Shown here one piece after another: positions 36,501 to 43,396 of a stretch of 55,572 bases of DNA. Position numbers and translations under genes: made by a program. The stretch comes from Fimbriimonadaceae bacterium (GTDB lineage: Bacteria > Armatimonadota > UBA10988), in assembly GCA_020850355.1 (NCBI GenBank), contig JADZEX010000027.1, positions 1-55,572 on the forward strand, in the 5' to 3' direction. How positions within the stretch are numbered: the stretch's first letter is position 1; the number at the start of each line of letters is the position of its first letter. The notes beneath the pieces were generated by a model. The model worked only from the letters and a program-made list of their open reading frames with translations. It was not told where the DNA came from and searched no databases.

Positions 36501-37039
36501 GGCTTGGCTCGGCCCCGCCGCTGAGCGTGGTCGCCGCCCGCGACGCCGCGCCGGCGGTCACCTGGCCGGTCCTCGAAGCGGCCACCGGCGAACCCAGCCC
36601 CGCGCCGCTGCGCCTCGCCGCGCAGCACGACGGGACGACCCTCACCCTCACCGCGACCCTCGGCGGCGGCGCGCTGCCCGCTGGCGGCTACGAGGGTCTC
36701 TACCTCTACCTCGACCCCCGCGGCCAGCTCACGGACTACCTCACCTTCGGCCTCGGCAGCGACGGCACCGCGGTCGACCGGCCGCTCCTCTGGCACCTCC
36801 GCTCGACACCGCCACAGAAGGCCAGCGGCTGGACCGCCACCGCCACCCCGTCGGCCGACGGCTGGACCGCCACCTTCGCGATCCCCTTCGCCCGCCTCGG
36901 CTACACCCCCGCGGCCGGCCAGCAGACCCTCCGCCTGGCCCTCCGCTGGGACAGCCGCAGCGGCCCCCGCCTGCCCCGCCCCACCAACCCCGAAGTCCCC
37001 CGCCCCATCGACGGCGGCTGGCTGGTGGTCCGGCCGTAG
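33539..37039 (+). CDS. exo-rhamnogalacturonan-lyase (PcRGLX/YetA)-like protein with TPR and CBM9-like C-terminus
   Basis: A 1166-residue, probably secreted protein (MVCLLLGSLTALAPPAPGP as weak signal). The N-terminal domain (GPRLVSLSLPLGPGEA ... ALNRHPDGSLRRVLLRLPW) resembles the first domain of PcRGLX/YetA-type lyases. A long alpha-helical barrel-like region follows (about 340-800; RDGDQFGDFTSAVDPVAPRW, NSYGGERYTVAAWQS, DNSDHHKPFILQYCLDGAQ). About 875-985 are tetratricopeptide-like helices (ALYEKGLAAEREQRWLDAVAVWDEVL, AGDLPGAVAVCQRFVTTFP). The last 175 residues look like a CBM9-type sugar-binding domain (YEGLYLYLDPRGQLTDYLTFGLG ... WTATFAIPFARLGY). Start ATG 33539 has GGGAG upstream; GTG 33533 is possible. 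The substrate is unknown but likely an acidic polysaccharide. The catalytic assignment is inference from overall resemblance. Confidence 0.72.
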   Translation: MVCLLLGSLTALAPPAPGPLAFRVVADQQPGPRLVSLSLPLGPGEATSAAGASVRLGTTTSTAQVRALNRHPDGSLRRVLLRLPWEAGAGASAEGSVSFTATAPSGPPIATDDGRGIVLQAAGRTIRSTARGARIETAGGSPVELELLAPLFPQRHVGPAVHLIENGPHFAWVELVWYSNPWQVRAELTLDRYGALSITARVRLLSGGQADPPAFGLRLTGLALPTGPAVPSAGTVTAGPREWTCGPQRLLLPDGPQIRQGRWAWAAAAAGAAWTLTRDASLDSTVDAAALRFYEGQERAVSVLLPPPGQAPRTCRVDVASRRRCAAVLGQPLVDWGPLTALRATLNADAAKLSCRDGDQFGDFTSAVDPVAPRWSLQGLTRIDTGADLLRDYYRGGDAVLRDRLVEWAENWVSLKQYRGGDLNSYGGERYTVAAWQSIPSFNQKGIALVAYAYEETGDPRYLDSVRAWGSRLLRQTSSRGFVSTSVVSPATMHYDINVRPAFLARDLVFLARWTGDGAYLDAARTVIRAMDSLDPAADGLLREGYGDPFSPFYRLVTGTDLGITQDNSDHHKPFILQYCLDGAQALFEATGDPVAERWLRRLSDFQLAARQPGGIWNYAQRHAGVGNSIGHMTVEMSNGLLRSAELTGDARYRDAALDSLHLVTALLQRYGRLLDGVHPPLDRAWFYPDDRCELDFYRGRVSLAIVGRDLYAYLLDALDRALRVDPQAASKLTAPVTDPRQQWLVDQVPLAGSGTDHEFGHCWIAKLVFPFDGDSESGGKSDLVLLEDGRVLGPPHSLHAAIREQGGGRYSHWTRGTLYFSASDNSDPTANGRGYAWFRGKPEQVPPRARWSVLPLAGPYPGRRPHPCVALYEKGLAAEREQRWLDAVAVWDEVLRRWPATAPELYRQIELYRAAGDLPGAVAVCQRFVTTFPQHQRAAEVRLRQAALLLTLNRRDEAREAYDATVQAHAGSPWAEEALARRWAELGLGSAPPLSVVAARDAAPAVTWPVLEAATGEPSPAPLRLAAQHDGTTLTLTATLGGGALPAGGYEGLYLYLDPRGQLTDYLTFGLGSDGTAVDRPLLWHLRSTPPQKASGWTATATPSADGWTATFAIPFARLGYTPAAGQQTLRLALRWDSRSGPRLPRPTNPEVPRPIDGGWLVVRP

Positions 37040-37065
37040 GGGCTGACGGCCGCCAGCGGGCCCAA

Positions 37066-37124
37066 CTCCCGCAGAGGCGCGGAGGCGCGGCGGACCCAAT
37101 AGCACAAATGGCTCTGCGTGAGAT
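37066..37124 (+). repeat. partial copy A of the GCAGAGGC hairpin repeat
   Basis: A shorter, diverged member of the repeat family found at 37144, 37705 and 37813. The left arm GCAGAGGCGCGGAGGCGCGG and right end GGCTCTGCGTGAGA remain, while the inner part of the right arm is missing. It begins 26 nt after the stop of the lyase-like gene. Confidence 0.7.
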
Positions 37125-37143
37125 AGATTCGGGGGACGGGAGA

Positions 37144-37220
37144 GGTTCACGCAGAGGCGCAGAGGCGCAGAGAACTCGATGGTAGGATTGGCTCTGCGAC
37201 TCTGCGGCTCTGCGTGAGTC
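37144..37220 (+). repeat. 77-nt hairpin repeat copy B
   Basis: A 29-nt left arm (GGTTCACGCAGAGGCGCAGA onward, built of 8-nt GCAGAGGC steps), an 18-nt variable centre and a 30-nt right arm ending CTCTGCGTGAGTC, nearly complementary to the left. It lies 11 nt from the stop of the GxxExxY gene. Copies C and D have exactly the same 29-18-30 layout. Confidence 0.9.
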
Positions 37221-37231
37221 AGGCTGAGCGG

Positions 37232-37618
37232 TCACTGGTTGAGGTTGTTGACGATGCGGTGGATGCCGTCCTTCATGAGCGGAGCGCCGAAGTTGAGGAG
37301 CAGGCCGAGGCGGCAGTCGAGCAGGCGCAGGTAGGTCAGCAGTTGCTTGGAGTGGACCGGCGCCAGCTTCTCGACGGACTTGAGCTCGACGACGACCAGG
37401 CCCTCGACCAGCAGATCGACCCGGAAGCCTTCGTCGAAGTGCAGGCCGTCGTAGTCGATGGGCACTGCCTTCTGGCGCTCGACATCCAGCCCGCGCCGGG
37501 CCAGGTCGCGCGCCAGGACCGCCTCGTAGACCGACTCCAGCAGGCCGGGGCCGAGGCCAGTGTGGAGCCGGTAGGCCGCATCGACAATCGTCCCGGAGAT
37601 CTGGTTGTGGTCTGCCAT
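37232..37618 (-). CDS. GxxExxY family protein (PD-(D/E)XK-like fold)
   Basis: A 128-residue protein of the GxxExxY family, with the naming motif in GLGPGLLESVYEAVLARDL. The likely nuclease-fold core is FRVDLLVEGLVVVELKSVEKLAPVHSKQLLTYLRL, with Asp, Glu and Lys placed as in PD-(D/E)XK enzymes. The end is GAPLMKDGIHRIVN, typical of the family. The biological role is unknown. AGGAG stands 6 nt before ATG 37618. It lies against the direction of its neighbours and is enclosed by 77-nt hairpin repeats (B at its 3' end, C and D at its 5' end), so gene and repeats look like an inserted cassette within the carbohydrate locus. Confidence 0.92.
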   Translation of the reverse strand: MADHNQISGTIVDAAYRLHTGLGPGLLESVYEAVLARDLARRGLDVERQKAVPIDYDGLHFDEGFRVDLLVEGLVVVELKSVEKLAPVHSKQLLTYLRLLDCRLGLLLNFGAPLMKDGIHRIVNNLNQ

Positions 37619-37704
37619 CGCGGGCTCCTGCGCCAACCTGCCCCTTGAGACACCGGGAGTTGGCGGATGTTGCGCTGATGAGTCGGGCCGCGAAGGCGTG
37701 GCTT

Positions 37705-37781
37705 GGTTCACGCAGAGGCGCAGAGGCGCAGAGGGGGCAATAGTCTGGATAGCTCTGCGGCATAGCGGCTCTGCGTGAGTC
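37705..37781 (+). repeat. 77-nt hairpin repeat copy C
   Basis: Same 29-18-30 nt layout and length as copies B and D. The left 29 nt are identical in all three. The 18-nt centre (GGGGCAATAGTCTGGATA) is close to that of D and unlike that of B. It starts 108 bp before D and 87 bp from the GxxExxY start codon. Confidence 0.9.
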
Positions 37782-37812
37782 TGACCGGGAACCTCCGGGG
37801 GTATCCGGGTCT

Positions 37813-37889
37813 GGTTCACGCAGAGGCGCAGAGGCGCAGAGGGGGAAGTAGTTTGGATAGCTCTGCGGCTTGGCGGCTCTGCGTGAGTC
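37813..37889 (+). repeat. 77-nt hairpin repeat copy D
   Basis: The left arm is identical to copies B and C, the centre is GGGGAAGTAGTTTGGATA and the right arm ends CTCTGCGTGAGTC. C and D are separated by 31 nt. Beyond D, about 110 nt without recognisable features lead to the heparinase start at 38003. Confidence 0.9.
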
Positions 37890-38002
37890 TGGCCAACAAC
37901 CTGATGCGAGCATGGCGTCCTGGCGCAACCGCGGCGCGGCCGGTTCAGGGTTTGCGGCAGGCCGACCGGGCGCGAGGGCGAAAGGCGGGGCTGGAGCTGG
38001 CG

Positions 38003-40492
38003 ATGAGGGGCGGTCTGCTGGTCTTGGCGCTGGTGCTGCGGGCGGGCGGGCCGGTGGGGGCGGCTGAGGAGCGGCCGGTGCTGCTGGCCGCCTGCGACGA
38101 GCTGGCCGGTTGGCGTGGCGCCAGCGTCGACCGGGAAGTGCGACAGAGCGGGAGCGGGGCGCTGCGGTGGGTGCACGGCGAGGCGGCCGCCGTGGTCTGG
38201 CAGCCGGCCGTGGCCGACTGGTCGCAGCGCACGGCGCTGGCGCTCTGGCTGCATAACGCGCAGCCCAGCACGGCCAGCTTCATGGTGATCGCCCGCAGCC
38301 CCAACCCAGCCAGCGAGGGCGACGACTACTACCAGTTCCGCGTCAGCCTGAACTTCCGTGGCTGGCGGCGGCTAGTGATTCCCCGCAGCGCGCTGATTCC
38401 GACCCGGCAGCCGCGCGGCTGGGACCAGATCGACGAGCTGGTCCTGACCGCCAGGGGGTGGGAACAGACCCTCGACCCGACGGTGGTGGTGCACCTTGAC
38501 CAACTGGAGCTGGTGGACATGGTTGGCCCGCTGATCACCGATCCCGAGCTGTTTACGGCCCTCGACCTGGAGTTGCCGGCGTTGGCCGCCGTGCAGACCG
38601 CCGTCGCGGCGGCCGACTGGCCCGCGGCGCGCCTGGCGCTGGGGCAGTATCTGCGGCAGCGGCGCAGCGTGCCGTGGTGGTTCGATCCCCAGCAGCCCAC
38701 GCGCAGCACACGCTACGACCAGGCGGCTGCCGAACGCACCGTGCGGGGGGAGATTCAGCAGGTCACGCTGTGGCACGCCTTCGCCGACGGCCAGATCGAC
38801 TGGTTCTACAATCCGACCACCGCCAGCGCCGCGCTGCCGGACAACCACGAGTGGCAGTGGCAGCTCAACCGGATGGGCTTCTGGGGCGGCCTCGGTGCGG
38901 CCTGGTGGGGTAGCGGCGACGAACGCTATGCCCTGGCCTGGGTGCAGCAACTGCGCAGTTGGGTGCGCGACTGCCCGCGTCCGGAGAAGGTCCAGAACAG
39001 CGTGCGCTCGGCCTGGCGAACCATCGAGACGGGCATCCGGCTGTGCGGGTCGTGGCCCAACGCCTACCACCGCTTCCTGAGCAGCCCCAGCGTGACGCCC
39101 GACGACCTGGTGCTCTATCTCAGCAGCACGCTGGAGCAGGCCCGCTACCTGCGGCAGTTCCCGACCTCGGGCAACTGGCTGACGATGGAGTTGAACGGCC
39201 TCTACACCGCCGGCGCCCTGTTCCCCGAACTGCGCGAGGCGGCCGAGTGGCGGCAGTACGCGATCGGCCGCCTGTACGACGAACTGGCGACGCAGTTCCT
39301 GCCCGACGGCGCGCAGATCGAGCTGACGCCCGGCTATCACCAGGTCGCCCTGGGCAACATCCTGGCGTTGCCGCGGCTGGCCAGGCTGGTCGGTCGCGGC
39401 GGCGAGTTCCCGGCCGATTTCACGCAGCGCATGGCGCGCGCCTTCGAATACAACCTGGCGCTGCGCACCCCGGACGACGACCTGCCGCGGTTCAACGACT
39501 CCTGGCGAGTCCGGGTCAGCGGCAGCCTCGAACCGACCGCCGAGCTGTTCGCCGACCGCGCCGACCTGCAGTGGGGCCGCACCAACGGCCAGCAGGGCAC
39601 GCCGCCAGCGTACACCAGCCGCGCGCTGCCCTATGCCGGGTACTATGTGCTGCGCAGCGGCTGGGAGCGGGACGCCAACTACGCGGTGCTCGACGCCGGG
39701 CCGCTGGGGTATGGGCACTACCACCAGGACAAGCTGAACTTCGTGGCCTGGGCCTACGGGCGTGGTCTGCTGTTCGACGGTGGCGGCGGCAGCTACGAGT
39801 CCAGCCCCTACCGGCGCTATGCGACGGACACCTTCGGGCACAACTGCGTGCTGGTCGACGGCCTGCCGCAGCGTCGCGACGCCTCGAACCGGCAGCAGCT
39901 CTACGCCAAGGCGCCGCTCGACAACCCCTTCGAGACCAGCGCCGCGGCCGACTACGTGGCCGGGACCTACGCCGACGGCTGGGGCAAGGTCGAGGATCGT
40001 CGCGCGGTCCACGTGCGGCGGGGGCTGTTCCTCAAGCCGGACCTCTGGATCGTGGCCGACACGCTGACCCCGGCCGACGCCGCGGAGCACACCTACCAGG
40101 CGCGCTGGCATCTGGCCACCACCCGGACCAGCCGCCACGGCAACCTCGTCGCCACCAGCGATGCCGACCTGCCCAACCTGGCGGTTCAGCCGCTGCAAGA
40201 GGCCGGCCTGACGGTGCAGGTGGCGAGCTGCCAGACGGCACCGGAGCTGCTGGGCTGGTGGGTCGACAAGGACACCGACCCGCAGTACAAGCCCGCCACG
40301 ACCGTCTTGCACACCCGCCGCGGGACGGGGCCGCAGACCTTTCTGACCGCCCTGCAACCGCTCCGGCCGGGCCTGGTGCCCAGCCTGACGGCGACGGCGC
40401 TGGACGCGGTCACCTGGGAGCTGCGGTGGGGCGACCGGAAGGTCCGCCTGACGGTACCGCCAGAAGCGGGCCAGCCGTTGACCTGGCGCTGA
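38003..40492 (+). CDS. heparinase II/III family polysaccharide lyase
   Basis: An 829-residue exported protein with a short signal peptide (MRGGLLVLALVLRAGGPVGAAEE). It has an N-terminal beta-sandwich-like region (to about 190), an alpha/alpha toroid, and the C-terminal heparinase II/III beta-sandwich. Likely active-site residues are Asn391 (GNWLTMELNGLY), Tyr/His in ELTPGYHQ, His572/His574 and Asp576 (GHYHQDKLNF) and His613 (TFGHNCVLVDG). Such enzymes cleave uronic-acid-containing glycans by beta-elimination; the exact substrate is not readable. ATG 38003 with GGAG upstream is preferred. The open frame reaches back to 37775, but that part translates the 77-nt repeats. Confidence 0.87.
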   Translation: MRGGLLVLALVLRAGGPVGAAEERPVLLAACDELAGWRGASVDREVRQSGSGALRWVHGEAAAVVWQPAVADWSQRTALALWLHNAQPSTASFMVIARSPNPASEGDDYYQFRVSLNFRGWRRLVIPRSALIPTRQPRGWDQIDELVLTARGWEQTLDPTVVVHLDQLELVDMVGPLITDPELFTALDLELPALAAVQTAVAAADWPAARLALGQYLRQRRSVPWWFDPQQPTRSTRYDQAAAERTVRGEIQQVTLWHAFADGQIDWFYNPTTASAALPDNHEWQWQLNRMGFWGGLGAAWWGSGDERYALAWVQQLRSWVRDCPRPEKVQNSVRSAWRTIETGIRLCGSWPNAYHRFLSSPSVTPDDLVLYLSSTLEQARYLRQFPTSGNWLTMELNGLYTAGALFPELREAAEWRQYAIGRLYDELATQFLPDGAQIELTPGYHQVALGNILALPRLARLVGRGGEFPADFTQRMARAFEYNLALRTPDDDLPRFNDSWRVRVSGSLEPTAELFADRADLQWGRTNGQQGTPPAYTSRALPYAGYYVLRSGWERDANYAVLDAGPLGYGHYHQDKLNFVAWAYGRGLLFDGGGGSYESSPYRRYATDTFGHNCVLVDGLPQRRDASNRQQLYAKAPLDNPFETSAAADYVAGTYADGWGKVEDRRAVHVRRGLFLKPDLWIVADTLTPADAAEHTYQARWHLATTRTSRHGNLVATSDADLPNLAVQPLQEAGLTVQVASCQTAPELLGWWVDKDTDPQYKPATTVLHTRRGTGPQTFLTALQPLRPGLVPSLTATALDAVTWELRWGDRKVRLTVPPEAGQPLTWR

Positions 40493-40545
40493 CGCAGCGG
40501 TGATCATCGCTGTGCGGCGGGGGCTGCGAATCCGTTGCGGCGGTG

Positions 40546-40551
40546 TATAAT
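40546..40551 (+). promoter_or_regulatory. candidate -10 box TATAAT before prepilin gene
   Basis: A perfect TATAAT in the context GGTGTATAATGC, rare in such GC-rich sequence, 80 nt before ATG 40631. The -35 region is weak (CTGCGA at 16 nt). The preceding TG may compensate. Confidence 0.5.
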
Positions 40552-40630
40552 GCAGAACAAATCCGACGGGCCAGCGTCTGACCGTTCCGAAGCTGCCGGC
40601 CGTCGGTAGCAGAACTCGGTGGAGGACACC

Positions 40631-41278
40631 ATGAAGCGACGCGGTTTCACCCTGATTGAGCTGTTGGTCGTGATTGCCATCATCGCCATTTTGGCGGCGA
40701 TTCTGTTCCCGGTGTTTGCCAAGGCGCGCGAGAAGGCGCGGCAGTCGAGCTGCTCCAGCAACCTGAAGCAGATCGGCGTGGCGATCATGCAGTACATCCA
40801 GGACTACGACGAGCGCTTTACGCCGGCCTACATCTACACGGCCGCTGACGCCGAGCTGCTCTGGTTCGACGACCTCTGCCAGCCGTACATCAAGAACTAC
40901 CAAGTCGTGGCATGCCCCAGCCACCAACCCGGCACCTACACCTACCGGCGCCCGCCTTGGACCGGCTATCCGAACCCGCTGCTGTACAGCTACGCCTGCA
41001 ACGGGCACGGGGCCAACAGCGGCGTGGCACCGATGTTCGGCCGCGGCAGCTCGGCCGTGGCGCAGGTCGTCTCCCCGGCCAACCTGATCCTGATCGGCGA
41101 GACGATCAACGGCCAGAAGGAGTGGTGGAGCCGCGACAACTCGTGCGACGCCTACGCCGCCAACGGCGTCGGCTACATCGACAGGCGCCACAACGAAGGA
41201 TCCAACTTCACTTTCGCCGACGGCCATGTGAAGTGGCTGAAGAAGACGGAACAGGCGATGTGGAACCCGACGCTCTAA
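40631..41278 (+). CDS. DUF1559-like type IV pilin/pseudopilin with H-x9-DG signature
   Basis: A 215-residue prepilin. The leader MKRRG is cleaved before Phe6 of [20 protein letters not shown], the usual N-methylated hydrophobic helix. [25 protein letters not shown] follows, and the C-terminus has [21 protein letters not shown]. Proteins of this sort are numerous in Armatimonadota and Planctomycetes genomes, and most are of unknown use; they may be exported or surface proteins processed by a prepilin peptidase. GGAGG (40621-40625) precedes ATG 40631, the start four codons after the first in-frame ATG. A likely terminator follows. Confidence 0.92.
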   Translation: MKRRGFTLIELLVVIAIIAILAAILFPVFAKAREKARQSSCSSNLKQIGVAIMQYIQDYDERFTPAYIYTAADAELLWFDDLCQPYIKNYQVVACPSHQPGTYTYRRPPWTGYPNPLLYSYACNGHGANSGVAPMFGRGSSAVAQVVSPANLILIGETINGQKEWWSRDNSCDAYAANGVGYIDRRHNEGSNFTFADGHVKWLKKTEQAMWNPTL

Positions 41279-41302
41279 GCCGGGTCCCCGCCGAACCCTT
41301 CA

Positions 41303-41338
41303 CGACCCCGGGCGGTGCGCCGTCCGGGGTCGCCGTTT
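41303..41338 (+). terminator. probable intrinsic terminator after the prepilin gene
   Basis: A 9-bp perfect stem, CGACCCCGG (41303-41311) with CCGGGGTCG (41324-41332), has a 12-nt loop that can pair further, and TTT follows at 41336-41338. It lies 24 nt after the stop codon. The T-run is short. Confidence 0.6.
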
Positions 41339-41339
41339 G

Positions 41340-41348
41340 TGGTACCCT
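41340..41348 (+). promoter_or_regulatory. candidate extended -10 element TGGTACCCT
   Basis: TG-G-TACCCT directly follows the terminator hairpin and stands 20 nt before ATG 41369. It matches the pattern seen at 12118, 31301 (minus) and 45218. Confidence 0.35.
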
Positions 41349-41368
41349 GCCGGCGGCGGAGAGCAGCG

Positions 41369-42265
41369 ATGACGCGGTTCATCTGGAGCATCGACGACGC
41401 CGGCAGCGGCGGACCGGAGATGCAGCAAGCGGTGCGGCAGGCCTGCGCGATCTTCGAGGCCGTCGGCGTGCGCGCGACCTGGTTTGCGGTGCCGCAGGCC
41501 GGGGGGCAGCCGCTGACGGCGGCCTGGCGCGACACGCTCTGCGAGGCGCGCGACCGGGGGCACGATCTGCAATTGCACGGGCTGACTCACGCCGACTGCT
41601 TCGAGTTCGGGCCGCCGGCCTGGCCTGCCGTGGACATCGTCCCGGCGTTCATCACCGAGTTTGGGCGCCGCCGCGAGGAGCTGCGGCCGCGCTACACCGT
41701 CGCCCATCTGCAGGACTGCCTCGAGACCGGGATCGAGGTCTTCGAGCACGACCTGAACGTTCGGCCGGTGGCCTTCCGGGCGCCCTGCGGGGCCCGCTCC
41801 GAGGCGCTCTACGCGGCGCTGCGAGCCGTTGGCATCGGCTACGAGTCGTGCGTCTATCTGAGCGCCACGGGGTACGAGCATCTGCCGCAACGCAGCGGCA
41901 GCCTGGCGCCGGCCTGGCGGCCGGAGGTGCCGCCGACGCCGTTCCGCTGGTACAGCGACGTGGTGCAGGTGCCGATTCTCAACGAGTACACCTGGCGCGG
42001 CGCGGGTGCCCGGTCGGACGAGTTCCTGGCCCTGGCGCGTGACGATGTTGCGCGGATCGCGCCGTTGACACCGGTGGCGGTGCTGCTGGCTCATACGCAC
42101 GGCCTGGCCGACGACTTCGCGCACGCCGAGCGGCTGATCCGCAGTGTTGTCGAGCAGGTCCGCGGCGAGGGCCTGGGCGACTTCGCGACGTTCGCGGAGG
42201 CGATCGCCGACGGCACCGTCGACGCGGCGGTGGCTGGTGAGCACCCCCGTGACCTGCCCTGCTGA
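41369..42265 (+). CDS. polysaccharide deacetylase-like protein (NodB-type fold)
   Basis: A 298-residue protein with NodB-like features. WSIDDAG (Asp pair) opens the fold, VRATWFAVPQAGGQP forms the second strand, GHDLQLHGLTH holds the likely metal-binding His residues, and VRPVAFRAPCGARSEALYAALRAVGI is typical of the RxPxG region. LLAHTHGL near residue 232 is the closing His motif. Members remove acetyl groups from carbohydrates, or are inactive relatives. No signal peptide is visible, so it probably acts in the cytoplasm. The start is ATG 41369 with GGAGAG upstream. It lies after the carbohydrate enzymes and before a transporter. Confidence 0.82.
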   Translation: MTRFIWSIDDAGSGGPEMQQAVRQACAIFEAVGVRATWFAVPQAGGQPLTAAWRDTLCEARDRGHDLQLHGLTHADCFEFGPPAWPAVDIVPAFITEFGRRREELRPRYTVAHLQDCLETGIEVFEHDLNVRPVAFRAPCGARSEALYAALRAVGIGYESCVYLSATGYEHLPQRSGSLAPAWRPEVPPTPFRWYSDVVQVPILNEYTWRGAGARSDEFLALARDDVARIAPLTPVAVLLAHTHGLADDFAHAERLIRSVVEQVRGEGLGDFATFAEAIADGTVDAAVAGEHPRDLPC

Positions 42266-42349
42266 GCGCCGACCCTGTCGCCTGGCCGCACCTCGTCGCA
42301 TCGTAGGCTGGGGTGGGCAGCGTCTGGCGGCCGGCCCGTGGTGGGATCT

Positions 42350-43396
42350 ATGAACCGATGGCGAACCCTCTGGCTGCTCCCGTTCCTGCTGCCCGGCTGT
42401 GGCAAGCCGGGCCCGCCGGCCGCCGACCAGCCGGCCGCCGTGGCGCCGGAGCGGCAGCAGGTGGTGGTCTACTCGCCCCACGGCAAGGAGATGCTGGAGC
42501 CCTTCGAGAAGCGCTTCGAGGCGGACCATCCGGAGATTGATCTGGAGTGGACCAACCTCGGATCGCAAGAGGTGCTCGACCGGCTACGGGCCGAGCGAGC
42601 GAATCCGGTGGCCGACGTCTGGTGGGGCGCGCCGCACACGATGTTCCGCAAGGCCGCGGCCGATGGGCTGCTGGCGCCTTACCGGCCGACCTGGGCCGAC
42701 CAGGCGCAGGCCGCACGGCACGATGCCGAGGATCGCTGGTATGGCCAGTACCTGACCCCGGCGGTGATCGTCTACAACAGCGACGCGCTGACCGCCCAAC
42801 AGGCGCCGCAGGACTGGGACGACTTGCTGGACGCCCGCTGGCAGGGCAAGATCCTGATCCGCCACCCGCTCGGCAGCGGCACCATGCGCAGCTTCTTCGC
42901 CGCGATGATCCTCCGGGCGAAGACCGTCGACGCCGGGTTCGACTGGCTCCGCAAGCTCCATCTCAACACCAAGGCGTACCCGGCCAACCCCGCGCTGCTG
43001 CATCGCCAGATGGCCACGCGGGAGGGTCTGGTGACGATCTGGGCACTGCGCGATGTCGAGATTCAGAAGCGCAGCCACCACTACCCGCTGGGCTATGTGG
43101 TGCCGCGGTCGGGCTGCCCGACGGTGCTCGACGCCCTGGCGATGGTCCAGGGAGCGCGGCACCCGGAGGCGGCGCGGACCTTCTACGAGTACGTCACAGC
43201 GCCGGCGCAGATGCTCTGGGCGGCCGAGCAGTTCGACTGCATGCCGGCCACGCCCGGCGTCGAGGCGGCCCGGCTGCCGGCGCGGATGCCGCGCAAGATC
43301 CAGCAGATGCCGCTCGACTGGGACGTCGTGGAGCGTGAAGGGGCGGGTTGGATGGACCGTTGGGACCGCACCGTGCGCTCGGTGAAGGTGCCGTGA
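42350..43396 (+). CDS. ABC transporter substrate-binding lipoprotein (iron/phosphonate type)
   Basis: A 348-residue lipoprotein with signal MNRWRTLWLLPFLLPGC and lipobox Cys17. The body has the type 2 periplasmic binding fold: VVVYSPHGKEMLEPFEKRF, NPVADVWWGAPHTMFRKAAADGLL, YLTPAVIVYNSDAL and GYVVPRSGCPTVLDALAMV. It resembles ferric-iron, thiamine or aminoethylphosphonate binding proteins; the ligand cannot be set from sequence. It ends in a GTGA overlap with the permease gene, so the two form one transporter. No Fe-binding Tyr pair was confirmed. Confidence 0.87.
   Translation: MNRWRTLWLLPFLLPGCGKPGPPAADQPAAVAPERQQVVVYSPHGKEMLEPFEKRFEADHPEIDLEWTNLGSQEVLDRLRAERANPVADVWWGAPHTMFRKAAADGLLAPYRPTWADQAQAARHDAEDRWYGQYLTPAVIVYNSDALTAQQAPQDWDDLLDARWQGKILIRHPLGSGTMRSFFAAMILRAKTVDAGFDWLRKLHLNTKAYPANPALLHRQMATREGLVTIWALRDVEIQKRSHHYPLGYVVPRSGCPTVLDALAMVQGARHPEAARTFYEYVTAPAQMLWAAEQFDCMPATPGVEAARLPARMPRKIQQMPLDWDVVEREGAGWMDRWDRTVRSVKVP

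Noticed and set aside
37144-37889. CRISPR array
   Set aside because: Repeats are self-complementary hairpins with irregular spacing and a gene between them, no equal-length unique spacers and no cas genes.
37775-38002. N-terminal extension of the heparinase-like protein
   Set aside because: This part translates the 77-nt hairpin repeats; the signal peptide and ribosome site are at 38003.
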